64,000 bases of DNA, taken from NCBI RefSeq assembly GCF_007859955.1, contig NZ_SJPR01000001.1, forward strand, positions 871,490-935,489, given 5' to 3'. The notes beneath the pieces are model-generated. The model did no database searches, was not told the DNA's origin, and saw only the letters and a list, made by a program, of their open reading frames with translations. This stretch comes from Botrimarina colliarenosi. GTDB taxonomy: Bacteria > Planctomycetota > Planctomycetia > Pirellulales > Lacipirellulaceae. The position numbers and the translations under genes are program-made. Numbering within the stretch: the stretch's first letter is position 1; each line of letters opens with the position of its first letter. Below, one piece after another: positions 36,525 to 44,548 of this stretch.

Positions 36525-37040
36525 ATGTCGGCTGCCCAACCAAAAACCAACGTCGTCCTCATCGGCATGCCCGGCTCGGGCAAGAGCACCGTCGGGGTGC
36601 TGCTCGCCAAACACCTGTCGCGGGGCTTTGTCGATACGGACCTGATCATCCAGACGAACCACGGCAAGACGCTGCAGCAGATAGTCGACGGGGCGGGGCA
36701 CGCGGCCCTGCTCGACGCGGAGGAAGCGGCCGTCCGGAGCCTCGATGTGGAGAACCACGTCGTCGCCACCGGCGGCAGCGTCGTTTATAGCGCCGCTGGG
36801 ATGGCCCACCTGAAGGCGATCGGCGTTTTGGTCTACTTGGCGACCGATCTGGCGACGCTCGAGGCCCGTGTCGGCGACTACACGATGCGGGGGCTCGCCA
36901 AACGCCCCGAGCAGACCCTGGCCGACCTCTTCGCCGAGCGACAGGCCCTCTACGAACAGTACGCCGACGTGACCGTTGAAACGGCCGGCTTGAGCCACGA
37001 CGCGGTTTGCGCCCGGGTCGAAGCCGCCCTGGACCGCTGA
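36525..37040 (+). CDS. aroK: Shikimate kinase
   Basis: A 171-residue P-loop kinase that phosphorylates shikimate in the chorismate pathway. It has Walker A GMPGSGKST (residues 14-22), the substrate Asp in FVDTDLII near 36-39, the glycine triad region VATGGSVVYS near 80-89, and the lid/Arg region YTMRGLAKRPEQTLADLFAERQALYEQYADVTVET. The upstream frame extension is rejected because it runs through the family H repeat and apgM shadow frames. The length is normal for AroK. Confidence 0.87.
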   Translation: MSAAQPKTNVVLIGMPGSGKSTVGVLLAKHLSRGFVDTDLIIQTNHGKTLQQIVDGAGHAALLDAEEAAVRSLDVENHVVATGGSVVYSAAGMAHLKAIGVLVYLATDLATLEARVGDYTMRGLAKRPEQTLADLFAERQALYEQYADVTVETAGLSHDAVCARVEAALDR

Positions 37041-37083
37041 CTGCCCGGGCCGCCCCCGTTAGAATCCAGGCCGAAGCAATACC

Positions 37084-37212
37084 ACCACCGAGAGCACCGA
37101 GGGCACGGAGAAGAACGCTTTGACTGGATTTACAGGATCGACAGGATCTTATTTTTATCCCGTCAATCCTGTTGATCCGGTCTCGTTCTTGCTCCGTGGT
37201 CTTTGTGGTCAA
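37084..37212. repeat. Composite inverted repeat, family I
   Basis: There are two nested pairings. Outer arms: ACCACCGAGAGCACCGAGG (from 37084) faces CTCCGTGGTCTTTGTGGT (to about 37209). Inner arms: GGATTTACAGGATCGACAGG (37127 on) faces CCGTCAATCCTGTTGATCC (37160-37178), around an AT-rich centre. Arms are imperfect. It fills the gap between aroK and pgi. Confidence 0.75.
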
Positions 37213-37232
37213 CCCGAACCAAATAGAACGCC

Positions 37233-38615
37233 ATGACCCTGCTCAAGTACAACCCTTCCGGCGCTCTGTTTGACGAGGGCGGCATCTCGCCGACCGATCT
37301 CAACGCGCTCGCTCCGCAGCTGGAATCGGCGCGGGCCGAGGTCCTCGCCGACGCCGATCTCTGGCAGGCTGGCGCCGAGGTCCCGGCCGACAAGGAGCCG
37401 CTCGACGCGGGCTTCCACTTGTTGCCGGACCGCCTGCTCGCCGAACTGGCCGAGAAGGGCGCCGCCAGCGAGCTGGCCCGCCTCAAGTCGACCGCCGACC
37501 GCCTTGCGGGCGACTGCAAGAGCGTCGTCGTGCTCGGCATCGGCGGCTCGTACATGGGCGCCCGGGCGCTGCTCGAGTCGTGCTGCCACCCCTACTACAA
37601 CGAGGTCCCCGCCAAGCTGCGTGGCGATCGCCCGCGCATCTACTTCGAGGGGAACAACGTCGACAACGACGCCGTCACCGGCTTGATCGAGCTGCTCAAG
37701 AGCCGCGACGAGCCGTGGGGCGTCGTCGTCATCAGCAAGAGCGGCGGCACGCTCGAGACCGCCGCCGCGACACGGATCTTCCTGCGCGAGCTCGAAGCGT
37801 CCGCGGGCGACAAGCTCACCGAGCGCTTCGTCCCCGTCACCGGCACGAGCGGCAAGCTGTTCGACCTGTCGACGGCGCTCGGCGCGCCGGACATCTACGA
37901 GGTGCCCGACGGCGTCGGCGGGCGGTTCAGCGTGCTGTCGGCCGTCGGCTTGCTGCCGGCCGCGGTGATGGGCCTCGACATCGAGAAGCTGCTCGCCGGC
38001 GCCAAGGCGATGAACGACCACTTCGCGACCGCCCCGGTCGGCGAGAACGTCGTGCTGCAGTACGTCGGCGTCTGCAACCTGCTCGAAGAGACCGAGGGCT
38101 GCGTCACCCGCATCCTCAGCACCTGGGGCAAGCGGCTCGAGGCGGCCGGCCTGTGGTACGACCAACTGCTCGCCGAGAGCCTCGGCAAGAACGAGCAAGG
38201 CGCTTTGCCGCTCACGATCGTCAACACCCGCGACCTCCACAGCCGCGGCCAGCAGCACCAAGAGGGCCCGCGCGACAAGGTGATCACCAACGTGATCGTC
38301 GAGTCGCAGGACTCCACGCCGCTCGCGATCGGCGAGAGTGAGAATAACCAGGACAAGCTCAACGAGCTGGCCAACAAGACGCTGCCGGACATCCTCCGCG
38401 CCGCGATCGCCGGCACCAACCAGGCCTACGAAGAGGACAACCGCCCAACGGCCGACCTCATCCTGCCAAAGCTCGACGAGCACACGATCGGCCAGCTGCT
38501 GCAGATGCTGATGCTCGCGACGGTGGTCGAAGGCCGCCTGATCGGCATCAACCCCTACGGCCAGCCGGGCGTCGAGGCTTACAAGAACAACATGAACGCG
38601 ATCTTGCGGAAGTAA
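37233..38615 (+). CDS. pgi: Glucose-6-phosphate isomerase
   Basis: A 460-residue enzyme that interconverts glucose 6-phosphate and fructose 6-phosphate. Sugar-phosphate-binding motifs are VLGIGGSYMGARALLE, VISKSGGTLETAAATR near 165-180, PDGVGGRFSVLSAVGLLPAAVMG (first family signature) and the second signature region LLEETEG to GLWYDQLLAESLGKNEQG. HSRGQQHQEGPRDK carries the catalytic His block, and the C-terminal Lys region is GVEAYKNNM. The length and motifs match the shorter bacterial form. A family B cassette starts at the base immediately following its stop codon. Confidence 0.94.
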   Translation: MTLLKYNPSGALFDEGGISPTDLNALAPQLESARAEVLADADLWQAGAEVPADKEPLDAGFHLLPDRLLAELAEKGAASELARLKSTADRLAGDCKSVVVLGIGGSYMGARALLESCCHPYYNEVPAKLRGDRPRIYFEGNNVDNDAVTGLIELLKSRDEPWGVVVISKSGGTLETAAATRIFLRELEASAGDKLTERFVPVTGTSGKLFDLSTALGAPDIYEVPDGVGGRFSVLSAVGLLPAAVMGLDIEKLLAGAKAMNDHFATAPVGENVVLQYVGVCNLLEETEGCVTRILSTWGKRLEAAGLWYDQLLAESLGKNEQGALPLTIVNTRDLHSRGQQHQEGPRDKVITNVIVESQDSTPLAIGESENNQDKLNELANKTLPDILRAAIAGTNQAYEEDNRPTADLILPKLDEHTIGQLLQMLMLATVVEGRLIGINPYGQPGVEAYKNNMNAILRK

Positions 38616-39075
38616 GGATTCACCGCGGAGGTCGCGGAGGACGCGGAGAAACCGATTGGGTAGTACTTATGGCTTTCGACCTGGCAAGAATGGACGGAAT
38701 CGGTATGTAGGTTCCTGGACGGAAACACCATACGTACCGATTTCGCTGCCTTTATCTCCTGAATCAGCGAAGAGCTTGCTTGCATCAGAGGCAGGATCGG
38801 AGAGCGTCTACTCCCATCAGCAGATTGCGAACTGGTTCGATGCCTACGCTATGCACATGCGGTGTTCAAATGAGTCTTTCCCACCACAGCTTAGAGATGT
38901 CGTTGAAGATGTGACTGCACAATGGGACTTGTTCTTGTCAAACACCTACACCTTGCTCGAGTTACAGACGCTCGACTTTAAGACTGTTCGCCTTCCAAGC
39001 AGGTGGTTTTCTGATTGGCTAGAACAGGTCAACTCGGAGTAACTCCGCGTCCTCCGCGAACTCCGCGGTTAATCC
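38616..39075. mobile_element. Putative single-gene cassette with terminal inverted repeats (family B, second copy)
   Basis: The left arm (38616-38650) starts GGATTCACCGCGGAGGTCGC immediately after the pgi stop. The right arm (39043-39075) is its inverted match and ends 12 bases before the next start. The arms are the same family as at 1764-2162, but the enclosed gene is unrelated. The enclosed stop codon (39040-39042) directly abuts the right arm. There is no transposase. Confidence 0.55.
38656..39042 (+). CDS. Small hypothetical protein inside a repeat-bounded cassette
   Basis: A frame of 128 residues from a TTG at 38656; there is no good in-frame ATG near the start, so the exact N-terminus is uncertain. 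The sequence (PYVPISLPLSPESAKSLL, QQIANWFDAYAMHMRCSNESFPPQLRDVVEDVTAQWDLFLSNTYTLLELQTLDF) is acidic and soluble, with several predicted helices. I do not recognise the family. It is more AT-rich than pgi and the following hydrolase gene. It is tightly bracketed by family B arms. The parallel with the SUKH-like gene suggests a cargo gene. Confidence 0.6.
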   Translation: MGSTYGFRPGKNGRNRYVGSWTETPYVPISLPLSPESAKSLLASEAGSESVYSHQQIANWFDAYAMHMRCSNESFPPQLRDVVEDVTAQWDLFLSNTYTLLELQTLDFKTVRLPSRWFSDWLEQVNSE

Positions 39076-39087
39076 AAACAAGAAAGC

Positions 39088-39825
39088 ATGCCCACGACGC
39101 TCACCTGGTACGGCCACAACGCCTGGCTCCTCGACTGTGAATCGGAAGACGGCGAGGGGACCAAGGTCCTCATCGACCCGTTCCTGAACGATTCGCCCAC
39201 GGCGCCGGTCAAGGCCGACGACGTCGAGTGCGACTTCATCCTGCTCTCGCACGGTCACGGCGACCACCTCGGCGACACGGTCGCGATCGCCCAGCGGACC
39301 GCGGCGACAGTCGTCACCAGCTTCGAGATCTCGCAGTGGCTCGCGGGGCAGGGGGTCGCCGCAGACAAGACGATCGGCATGAACCCCGGCGGCGGGGTCG
39401 ACCTCCGCTCAGCTTCTGGGGAACACTGGGGGCGCGTGAAGATGACGATCGCCCACCACTCCAGCAGCCTGCCGGACGGCACGTACGCCGGTGTGGCGAT
39501 GGGGATCGACATCGCCACGGGCGGCAAGCGGCTCTACTTCGCCTGCGACACGTCGCTGTTCTTCGATATGAAGCTGATCGGCGACCCGTCGCTCGCCGGC
39601 TCGCATCTCGACGTGGCGGTGTTGCCAATTGGCGACCTCTTCACGATGGGCCCCGCCGACTCCGTGCAAGCGGCCAAGCTGCTGATGCCGGCCAAGGTGC
39701 TGCCGTGCCACTACAATACGTTCCCCCCGATCGAGCAGGACGCCGCCGAGTGGGCCAAGGACATCCGCAACCACACCGTCTCCGAGCCGATCGTCCTGCA
39801 ACCGGGCGAAGCGATTACGCTGTAA
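39088..39825 (+). CDS. Metallo-beta-lactamase-fold hydrolase (UPF0173 type)
   Basis: A 245-residue MBL-fold protein. The metal-binding motif is LLSHGHGDHLGD near 51-62 (HxHxDH), with later ligands in TIAHHSS, YFACDTSLFFDM and LPCHYNTFPPIEQD. The start MPTTLTWYGHNAWLLD is typical of the UPF0173 group, whose substrate is not settled. A family B repeat arm ends 12 bases upstream, so the ribosome site lies between the arm and the ATG (CAAGAAAGC). Confidence 0.88.
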   Translation: MPTTLTWYGHNAWLLDCESEDGEGTKVLIDPFLNDSPTAPVKADDVECDFILLSHGHGDHLGDTVAIAQRTAATVVTSFEISQWLAGQGVAADKTIGMNPGGGVDLRSASGEHWGRVKMTIAHHSSSLPDGTYAGVAMGIDIATGGKRLYFACDTSLFFDMKLIGDPSLAGSHLDVAVLPIGDLFTMGPADSVQAAKLLMPAKVLPCHYNTFPPIEQDAAEWAKDIRNHTVSEPIVLQPGEAITL

Positions 39826-39829
39826 GGTC

Positions 39830-39897
39830 TCACGCAAAGGCGCGAAGGCGCGAAGGATCCGCAGTCGCGTTCTTCGCGCCTTCGCGCCTTTGCGTGA
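39830..39897. repeat. Perfect inverted repeat, family J
   Basis: 26-base arms at 39830-39855 and 39872-39897 (TCACGCAAAGGCGCGAAGGC) are perfectly complementary around a 16-base centre. It starts five bases after the hydrolase stop and ends 35 bases before the next start. Confidence 0.9.
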
Positions 39898-39931
39898 GAT
39901 CTTTATTGATCCGCTACCTCAAGAGAACGCT

Positions 39932-40867
39932 ATGAACTCCCACTGCTCTGCGTCTCTGCGTCTCTGCGCGATACTTATAGCAGTTACCCCCGCAATCGGC
40001 GCCGAACCGCTCGTTTGGAAGTGGGCGCCCGGTGACAGCGACCGCTACCAAGTCGTGCAGACGATGCGGATGACGGTCGATGCCGGCCCGGCGGGCGAGG
40101 TCACCTCGTCGATGCGGCAGGACATGGTGATGCGCTGGACCGTCGAGGACGTCGACGCCGACGGCGTCGCCCGGATCTCGCAAGGCGCCGAGCGGATCGT
40201 CATGAAGAACCGCGGGCCGATGGGGCAGGACTTCACCTACGACTCCGACAGCGACGAGCCCCCGGCCGGCATGGCCGCGCTCGTCGCGCCGATGTACGAC
40301 GCGATGGTCGAGCACCCCTTTGTGGTCACGATGCGCCCCAGCGGAGAGATCACCGAGGTTGTGCTCTCGGATGACCTCTCGAAGGCGTTCGATCGTCTCC
40401 CCGGCAACGTCGTCTCCGGCGACTTTGTCGCTCAGATGACCAAGGAGGCGGTGGTCAGCTTCCCCACCGAGCCGCTCGCCGTCGGCGACCAGTGGACCGC
40501 GACGACGCCACTCGAATTGCCCCCGCTCGGAGAAATGAAGGTCGTCACGACCTATGTCTACGAGGGGACCCGCGACGTCGAGGGCCGCACGTACGAGGCG
40601 ATCAAGCCGTCGGTCCAGATCGAAATCCCCCCGGGACAGGCCAACGTCCGCCTCGAGACGAAGGACGCCGACGGCGAGATCCTCTTCGACCGCGAACAGG
40701 GCCGCGTCTTCCGGTCGCGTTTCGTCCAGTCGATGGTCGTCCGGGTCACCACCGACCAGGGCGAGATCGCCAACGGCATCAAGCAAGCGATCGAGCTCCG
40801 TCAGCTCGGCGAAGGGGAGTCGCTTTCGCTGGACGACAATGACGATTCGACCCCAAGCGACGAATAA
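39932..40867 (+). CDS. Secreted beta-rich hypothetical protein, paralogue of 25743-26594
   Basis: A 311-residue protein. The predicted signal peptide reads NSHCSASLRLCAILIAVTPAIGA and is encoded partly by a CTCTGCGTCTCTGCG-type tandem, a sequence typical of intergenic repeats in such genomes. The mature part repeats the motif order of the 25743-26594 protein (see that entry) and ends with an acidic tail DDNDDSTPSDE. It is exported to the periplasm; no enzymatic residues are recognised. The ATG at 39932 follows the family J hairpin. A longer frame from 39890 is less likely because it would begin inside the repeat. Confidence 0.8.
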   Translation: MNSHCSASLRLCAILIAVTPAIGAEPLVWKWAPGDSDRYQVVQTMRMTVDAGPAGEVTSSMRQDMVMRWTVEDVDADGVARISQGAERIVMKNRGPMGQDFTYDSDSDEPPAGMAALVAPMYDAMVEHPFVVTMRPSGEITEVVLSDDLSKAFDRLPGNVVSGDFVAQMTKEAVVSFPTEPLAVGDQWTATTPLELPPLGEMKVVTTYVYEGTRDVEGRTYEAIKPSVQIEIPPGQANVRLETKDADGEILFDREQGRVFRSRFVQSMVVRVTTDQGEIANGIKQAIELRQLGEGESLSLDDNDDSTPSDE

Positions 40868-40927
40868 CCTGCCGTCGGGCAAGCGGTCCCGCCGACTTAC
40901 CTCTCTCCCTGTGAATCCGGCACTCCC

Positions 40928-41260
40928 TTGTCCGATTTTATAACCGTCTGCCGCGTTGGAGAGATCGCCGAGGGGGAGGGCCGCACCGTCACGGTCGGCG
41001 ACCGGCTGGTCGCCGTTTTCCTGGTGAAGGGCGCGTACCAAGCGATCGACGATTTGTGCCCCCACCAGGGGGCGTCGCTGGGGGCGGGCTGCGTCGAGGA
41101 CGGCGAGGTCTTTTGCCCCTGGCACGGCTGGCGATTCCGCCTCGCCGACGGCAAATGGGCCGATAACCCTCGCCTGGGCGTCGATGTGTTCGAAACCCGC
41201 GTCGAGGGGGACGAGGTGCAGGTGAAGGTGGCGGGCGAGCCGCCGGCTGAGGGCAATTAG
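40928..41260 (+). CDS. Rieske [2Fe-2S] protein (NirD-like)
   Basis: A 110-residue single-domain Rieske protein. The cluster ligands are C44-P-H46 in LCPHQGASLG and C63-P-W-H66 in VFCPWHGWRF, with normal spacing. The compact size matches ferredoxin-like Rieske proteins such as NirD or dioxygenase ferredoxins. Neither a nitrite reductase nor an oxygenase gene is adjacent, so the electron partner is unknown. The start is a TTG at 40928 directly before SDFITVCRV. Confidence 0.87.
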   Translation: MSDFITVCRVGEIAEGEGRTVTVGDRLVAVFLVKGAYQAIDDLCPHQGASLGAGCVEDGEVFCPWHGWRFRLADGKWADNPRLGVDVFETRVEGDEVQVKVAGEPPAEGN

Positions 41261-41356
41261 GAACGCGGGCCGGGCCGGTCGATAAGCGGCTCGGCGCGCG
41301 GTAAGCTGGTGGGCTTGCCTGAATGCCCCCTACCTGCTGCCCCCTGCCTGCTCGCA

Positions 41357-42436
41357 ATGAAACTCGCTGTCATCGCCGGCGACGGCATCGGCCCCGAAGT
41401 GGTCGGCGCGTCGCTCGAAGTCCTCAAGGCCGTCGCCCCGTCGGTCGGGTTGTCGTTCACGACGACCGACTTCCCGTTTTCGGCCGCCCACTTCCTCGAG
41501 ACGGGCCACGTCCTGTCGGACGACGACATCGCGACGCTCCGCGGCTACGACGCCATCCTGCTCGGCGCCGTCGGCGGCCTGCCGAACGACCCCCGCCTGG
41601 CGGGCGGCGTCATCGAGAAGGGCGTCCTGCTCAAGCTGCGCTTCGAGATGGACCAGTACATCAACCTGCGCCCCGTGTCGCTCTACCCCGGCATCGAGAC
41701 GCCGCTCAAGAACAAAACGAGCGAGCACATCGACTTCGTCTGTGTGCGAGAGAACACCGAGGACCTCTACTGCGGCGTCGGCGGCTTCGTCCGCAAGGGG
41801 ACGCCGCACGAGATCGCCACGCAGACGATGGTCGCGACACGGTTCGGCGTCGAGCGCTGCATCCGCTACGCCTTTGATCTGGCGAAGACCCGCAAGCGGA
41901 AGCACCTGACGCTCGTCCACAAGACGAACGTCCTCACTTTCGCGGGCGACACGTGGCATCGGGCGTTCCAGGAAGTCGCTGAAGAGTACCCGGACGTCGA
42001 GACCGCTTACCACCACGTCGACGCCTGCTGCATGTTCATGGTTAGCAAGCCCGAGGTCTACGACGTGATCGTGGTGCCGAATATGTTCGGCGACATCATC
42101 ACCGACCTCGGCGCGGCGATCGCCGGCGGCATGGGGATCGCCAGCAGCGGCAACCTCAACCCGGACGGGGTCGCCCCGGGTATGTTCGAGCCGGTGCACG
42201 GCTCGGCGCCCGACATTGCGGGGCAGAACGTCGCCAACCCGATCGCCACGATCGACTCGCTCGGCTTGTTGCTGCGTGAGACGGGTCGCATCAAGGGCGA
42301 CGCCGCCGCCGTCAAGGCGGGCGAGCAGATCGGCGACGCCGTCCGCAAGGTGACCCCCAAGTTCGCCGGCAAGAATCTCGACCGGAGCGGCTACGGCACC
42401 GACGAGATTGGCAAGATGGTGATCGAAGCGCTGTAA
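41357..42436 (+). CDS. leuB: 3-isopropylmalate dehydrogenase
   Basis: A 359-residue isocitrate/isopropylmalate dehydrogenase-family enzyme of leucine synthesis. GDGIGPEV is at residues 9-16, the loop GAVGGLPNDPRLAGGVIEKGVLLKLRFEMDQYINLRPV is IPMDH-like, the catalytic block is VCVRENTEDLYCGVGG, and the metal site is NMFGDIITDLGAAIAGGMGIASSGNLNPDG with the substrate loop FEPVHGSAPDIAGQNVANP. A Glu/Leu pattern in the loop agrees with LeuB rather than isocitrate dehydrogenase, but the distinction is not certain. The start at 41357 (MKLAVIAGDGIG) is clear. Confidence 0.88.
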   Translation: MKLAVIAGDGIGPEVVGASLEVLKAVAPSVGLSFTTTDFPFSAAHFLETGHVLSDDDIATLRGYDAILLGAVGGLPNDPRLAGGVIEKGVLLKLRFEMDQYINLRPVSLYPGIETPLKNKTSEHIDFVCVRENTEDLYCGVGGFVRKGTPHEIATQTMVATRFGVERCIRYAFDLAKTRKRKHLTLVHKTNVLTFAGDTWHRAFQEVAEEYPDVETAYHHVDACCMFMVSKPEVYDVIVVPNMFGDIITDLGAAIAGGMGIASSGNLNPDGVAPGMFEPVHGSAPDIAGQNVANPIATIDSLGLLLRETGRIKGDAAAVKAGEQIGDAVRKVTPKFAGKNLDRSGYGTDEIGKMVIEAL

Positions 42437-42490
42437 GCGTCGCGCCGCCAGCCCCACCCGACTCTCGACGCACCGAAGGAGGCGTTGTCC

Positions 42491-43735
42491 GTGAAGATCA
42501 TCGCCCTCACCTGCGGCGCCCCGCCCGAATCGTTAGAGACGCTGCCACTGGAGCGCCTGCGCTGCGAAGGGGACCCGCTCAAGCCGGACCAGGTGGCGCG
42601 GCTCGCGATCGACGCCCTCGAAGCGCCGCTCGGCTTGCCGCCGCTCTCGCTGTGCGTCACTCCCGATGACCGGGTCGCGATCGCGCTGGGGCACGGCACG
42701 CCGGCCGCTGGGGCGCTCGTCGCGGGGGTGATCGCGTCGCTCGCGGCGGCGGGGATCGATCGCAAAAACATCACCGTCGTGACCGCCAATCCGCGCGATG
42801 CGGCGCCACTCGAGGACGAGCTGACGCAGGACGTCGCGGCCGGCGTGGCGATCGAGTCGCACGACCCGTCGGGAGACGACGCCCTCTGCTTCGCCGGCCT
42901 TGGGAAGGGAGACCGCACGCTGCTGGTAAACCGCACCCTCTTCGAGGCGGACGTGGTGCTGCCGCTTTCCGCCGAGGCGACCACCGGCGATGTGGCCGCG
43001 ACCGACGACGCCGGGGGCGCCTACGACGGCCTCTTCCCCGACTTCTTCGATCGCGACACGATCGACCGCTTCCGCAAGGTGCGGACCGTCAACGACGCCA
43101 CCCTCGGTGACGGCCGCCAATCGGCCCGACGCGCCGAAGCGGATCAGGCCGGTTGGCTGGTCGGGGCGCCGCTGGTGCTTCGGGCGGTGCCGGGTCCGGG
43201 CGGCGGTGTCGCCCGCGTGCTGGCCGGCGACCCGCGACAGGTGGTCGCGGAGGCGTCCTCCGTCAGCCGTCGCGCGTGGGAGACGCCCCTCGTCGAGCCG
43301 GCCGATTGTGTGCTCGCCATCGTCAGCGGCGGCGCCGACCAGCAGACGTGGGCGTCGCTCGGCCGGGCCCTCGCCGCCGCCGAGCGGGTCGCCCGCTCCG
43401 GCGCGGTGATCGCGGTCTGGAGCGAGTTGGCCGAGCCGATCGGCGAGAAGCTGGCCTGCCTCGCCGAAGGAGACGACCCGTACGAACTCGCCGCCGCCCT
43501 CGCCGCCGAGTCGGGCGACGAAGCGCTCGCCGCCTGGCGCGTATTGCAGGCGCTCGACCGTGGCCCCGTGTTTTTGCACAGCCGCCTCGATCCGGACGAC
43601 ATCGAATCGCTCGGCATGGCGCCGGTCGCCAACGCCGAGGAGATGCACCGGCTCGTCAGTCGGTTCGACGCCTGCATCCTCTTGGAGGAGGCGCAGCACG
43701 TGCTGTTCGTTAGTGACGGAGTGGTTATCGAATGA
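42491..43735 (+). CDS. Lactate-racemase-like protein (DUF2088 family)
   Basis: A 414-residue protein of the LarA/DUF2088 kind. A strand-helix core starts LSLCVTPDDRVAIALGHGTPAAGALVAGVIASLAAAGIDRKNITVVTANPRDAAP, where LarA has ...GTHRPMT.... The usual Thr-His-Arg-Pro block is therefore altered to Gly-His-Gly-Thr-Pro, so racemase activity is uncertain. The second half has SGGADQQTWASLGRALAAAERVARSGAVIAVWSEL, matching the LarA C-terminal domain. The GTG at 42491 has an ideal ribosome site (AAGGAGG eight bases upstream), preferred over the TTG at 42485. It overlaps ygfZ by four bases. Confidence 0.75.
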   Translation: MKIIALTCGAPPESLETLPLERLRCEGDPLKPDQVARLAIDALEAPLGLPPLSLCVTPDDRVAIALGHGTPAAGALVAGVIASLAAAGIDRKNITVVTANPRDAAPLEDELTQDVAAGVAIESHDPSGDDALCFAGLGKGDRTLLVNRTLFEADVVLPLSAEATTGDVAATDDAGGAYDGLFPDFFDRDTIDRFRKVRTVNDATLGDGRQSARRAEADQAGWLVGAPLVLRAVPGPGGGVARVLAGDPRQVVAEASSVSRRAWETPLVEPADCVLAIVSGGADQQTWASLGRALAAAERVARSGAVIAVWSELAEPIGEKLACLAEGDDPYELAAALAAESGDEALAAWRVLQALDRGPVFLHSRLDPDDIESLGMAPVANAEEMHRLVSRFDACILLEEAQHVLFVSDGVVIE

Positions 43736-44535
43736 ACGCCTGGCCCGATGGCGCCTACGCGTTATGCCCTGGCTGGTCCGCCGTCGAGGCGTCGGGCCCC
43801 GACGCGGGAGCGTTCCTACAGAACTTCTGCACGAACGACGTGCTGGCGCTCGCCGACGGGGCGTCGTGCGAGGCGATGTTCACCGACGTAAAAGCCCACG
43901 TCCTTGCCTATACCTGGGTCGCCCGACTCGACGCGGAGCGCTACGTTGCGCTGCTCATGTCCGGTCGGGCCGAGGAGTTGCGGGCCCATCTAGACCGATA
44001 CTTGATCCGCGAGCGGGTCGAGTTGCGGCTCGCCCTGCCGGAGCCATGGACGATCGCCGCGACGACCCAACCGCTGTGGAGCGTTCCCCTAGACGCCTTC
44101 GGGGCGGGGGTGACCGCGTCGCTGGCGGCTCCGCCTAACGATCTCAGCCCGTTGGCGGACGACGACTTTCACCGACTCCGCATCGGCCTCGGGATACCGC
44201 TCGACGGCGTCGATGTCGACGACCGCAATCTGCCGCAGGAGGTCGACCGCAACGAGCAGGCGATCTCGTTCCGCAAAGGGTGTTACCTGGGGCAAGAGCC
44301 GGTCGCCCGGATCGACGCGCTGGGCCGCGTCAATTGGTTGCTCCGACGCGTCGAGGTGGACGGCCCGCCCCCGGCGCACGGCGCCGAGCTCGCCGCCGAT
44401 GGTAAGGTGATTGGTCGAATTACTTCGTGCGTCGCGACCGAGAACGGATCGCTGGCGCTGGCTTACGTCCGGCGTGAGCAGAGCCACCGCGGCGCCATGC
44501 TGACCGTTGGCGAGCTGACGGCGCGGGTGGTTTGA
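43732..44535 (+). CDS. ygfZ: tRNA-modifying/folate-binding protein YgfZ
   Basis: A 267-residue GcvT-like folate-binding protein. The YgfZ signature is FRKGCYLGQEPVARIDALGRVN near 178-199 (K-G-C-Y-x-G-Q-E with the conserved Cys). The N-terminal block is FLQNFCTNDVLALADGASCEAMFTDVKAHVLAY. YgfZ supports Fe-S cluster enzyme assembly or repair. It starts inside the stop codon of the LarA-like gene (ATGA), so the two are cotranslated. The stop faces the HD-GYP gene 13 bases away. Confidence 0.88.
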   Translation: MNAWPDGAYALCPGWSAVEASGPDAGAFLQNFCTNDVLALADGASCEAMFTDVKAHVLAYTWVARLDAERYVALLMSGRAEELRAHLDRYLIRERVELRLALPEPWTIAATTQPLWSVPLDAFGAGVTASLAAPPNDLSPLADDDFHRLRIGLGIPLDGVDVDDRNLPQEVDRNEQAISFRKGCYLGQEPVARIDALGRVNWLLRRVEVDGPPPAHGAELAADGKVIGRITSCVATENGSLALAYVRREQSHRGAMLTVGELTARVV

Positions 44536-44548
44536 ATCCGACCCGGCA

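Noticed and set aside
36305..36769. Upstream extension of the apgM frame
   Set aside because: It crosses the family H repeat and lies antisense to aroK.
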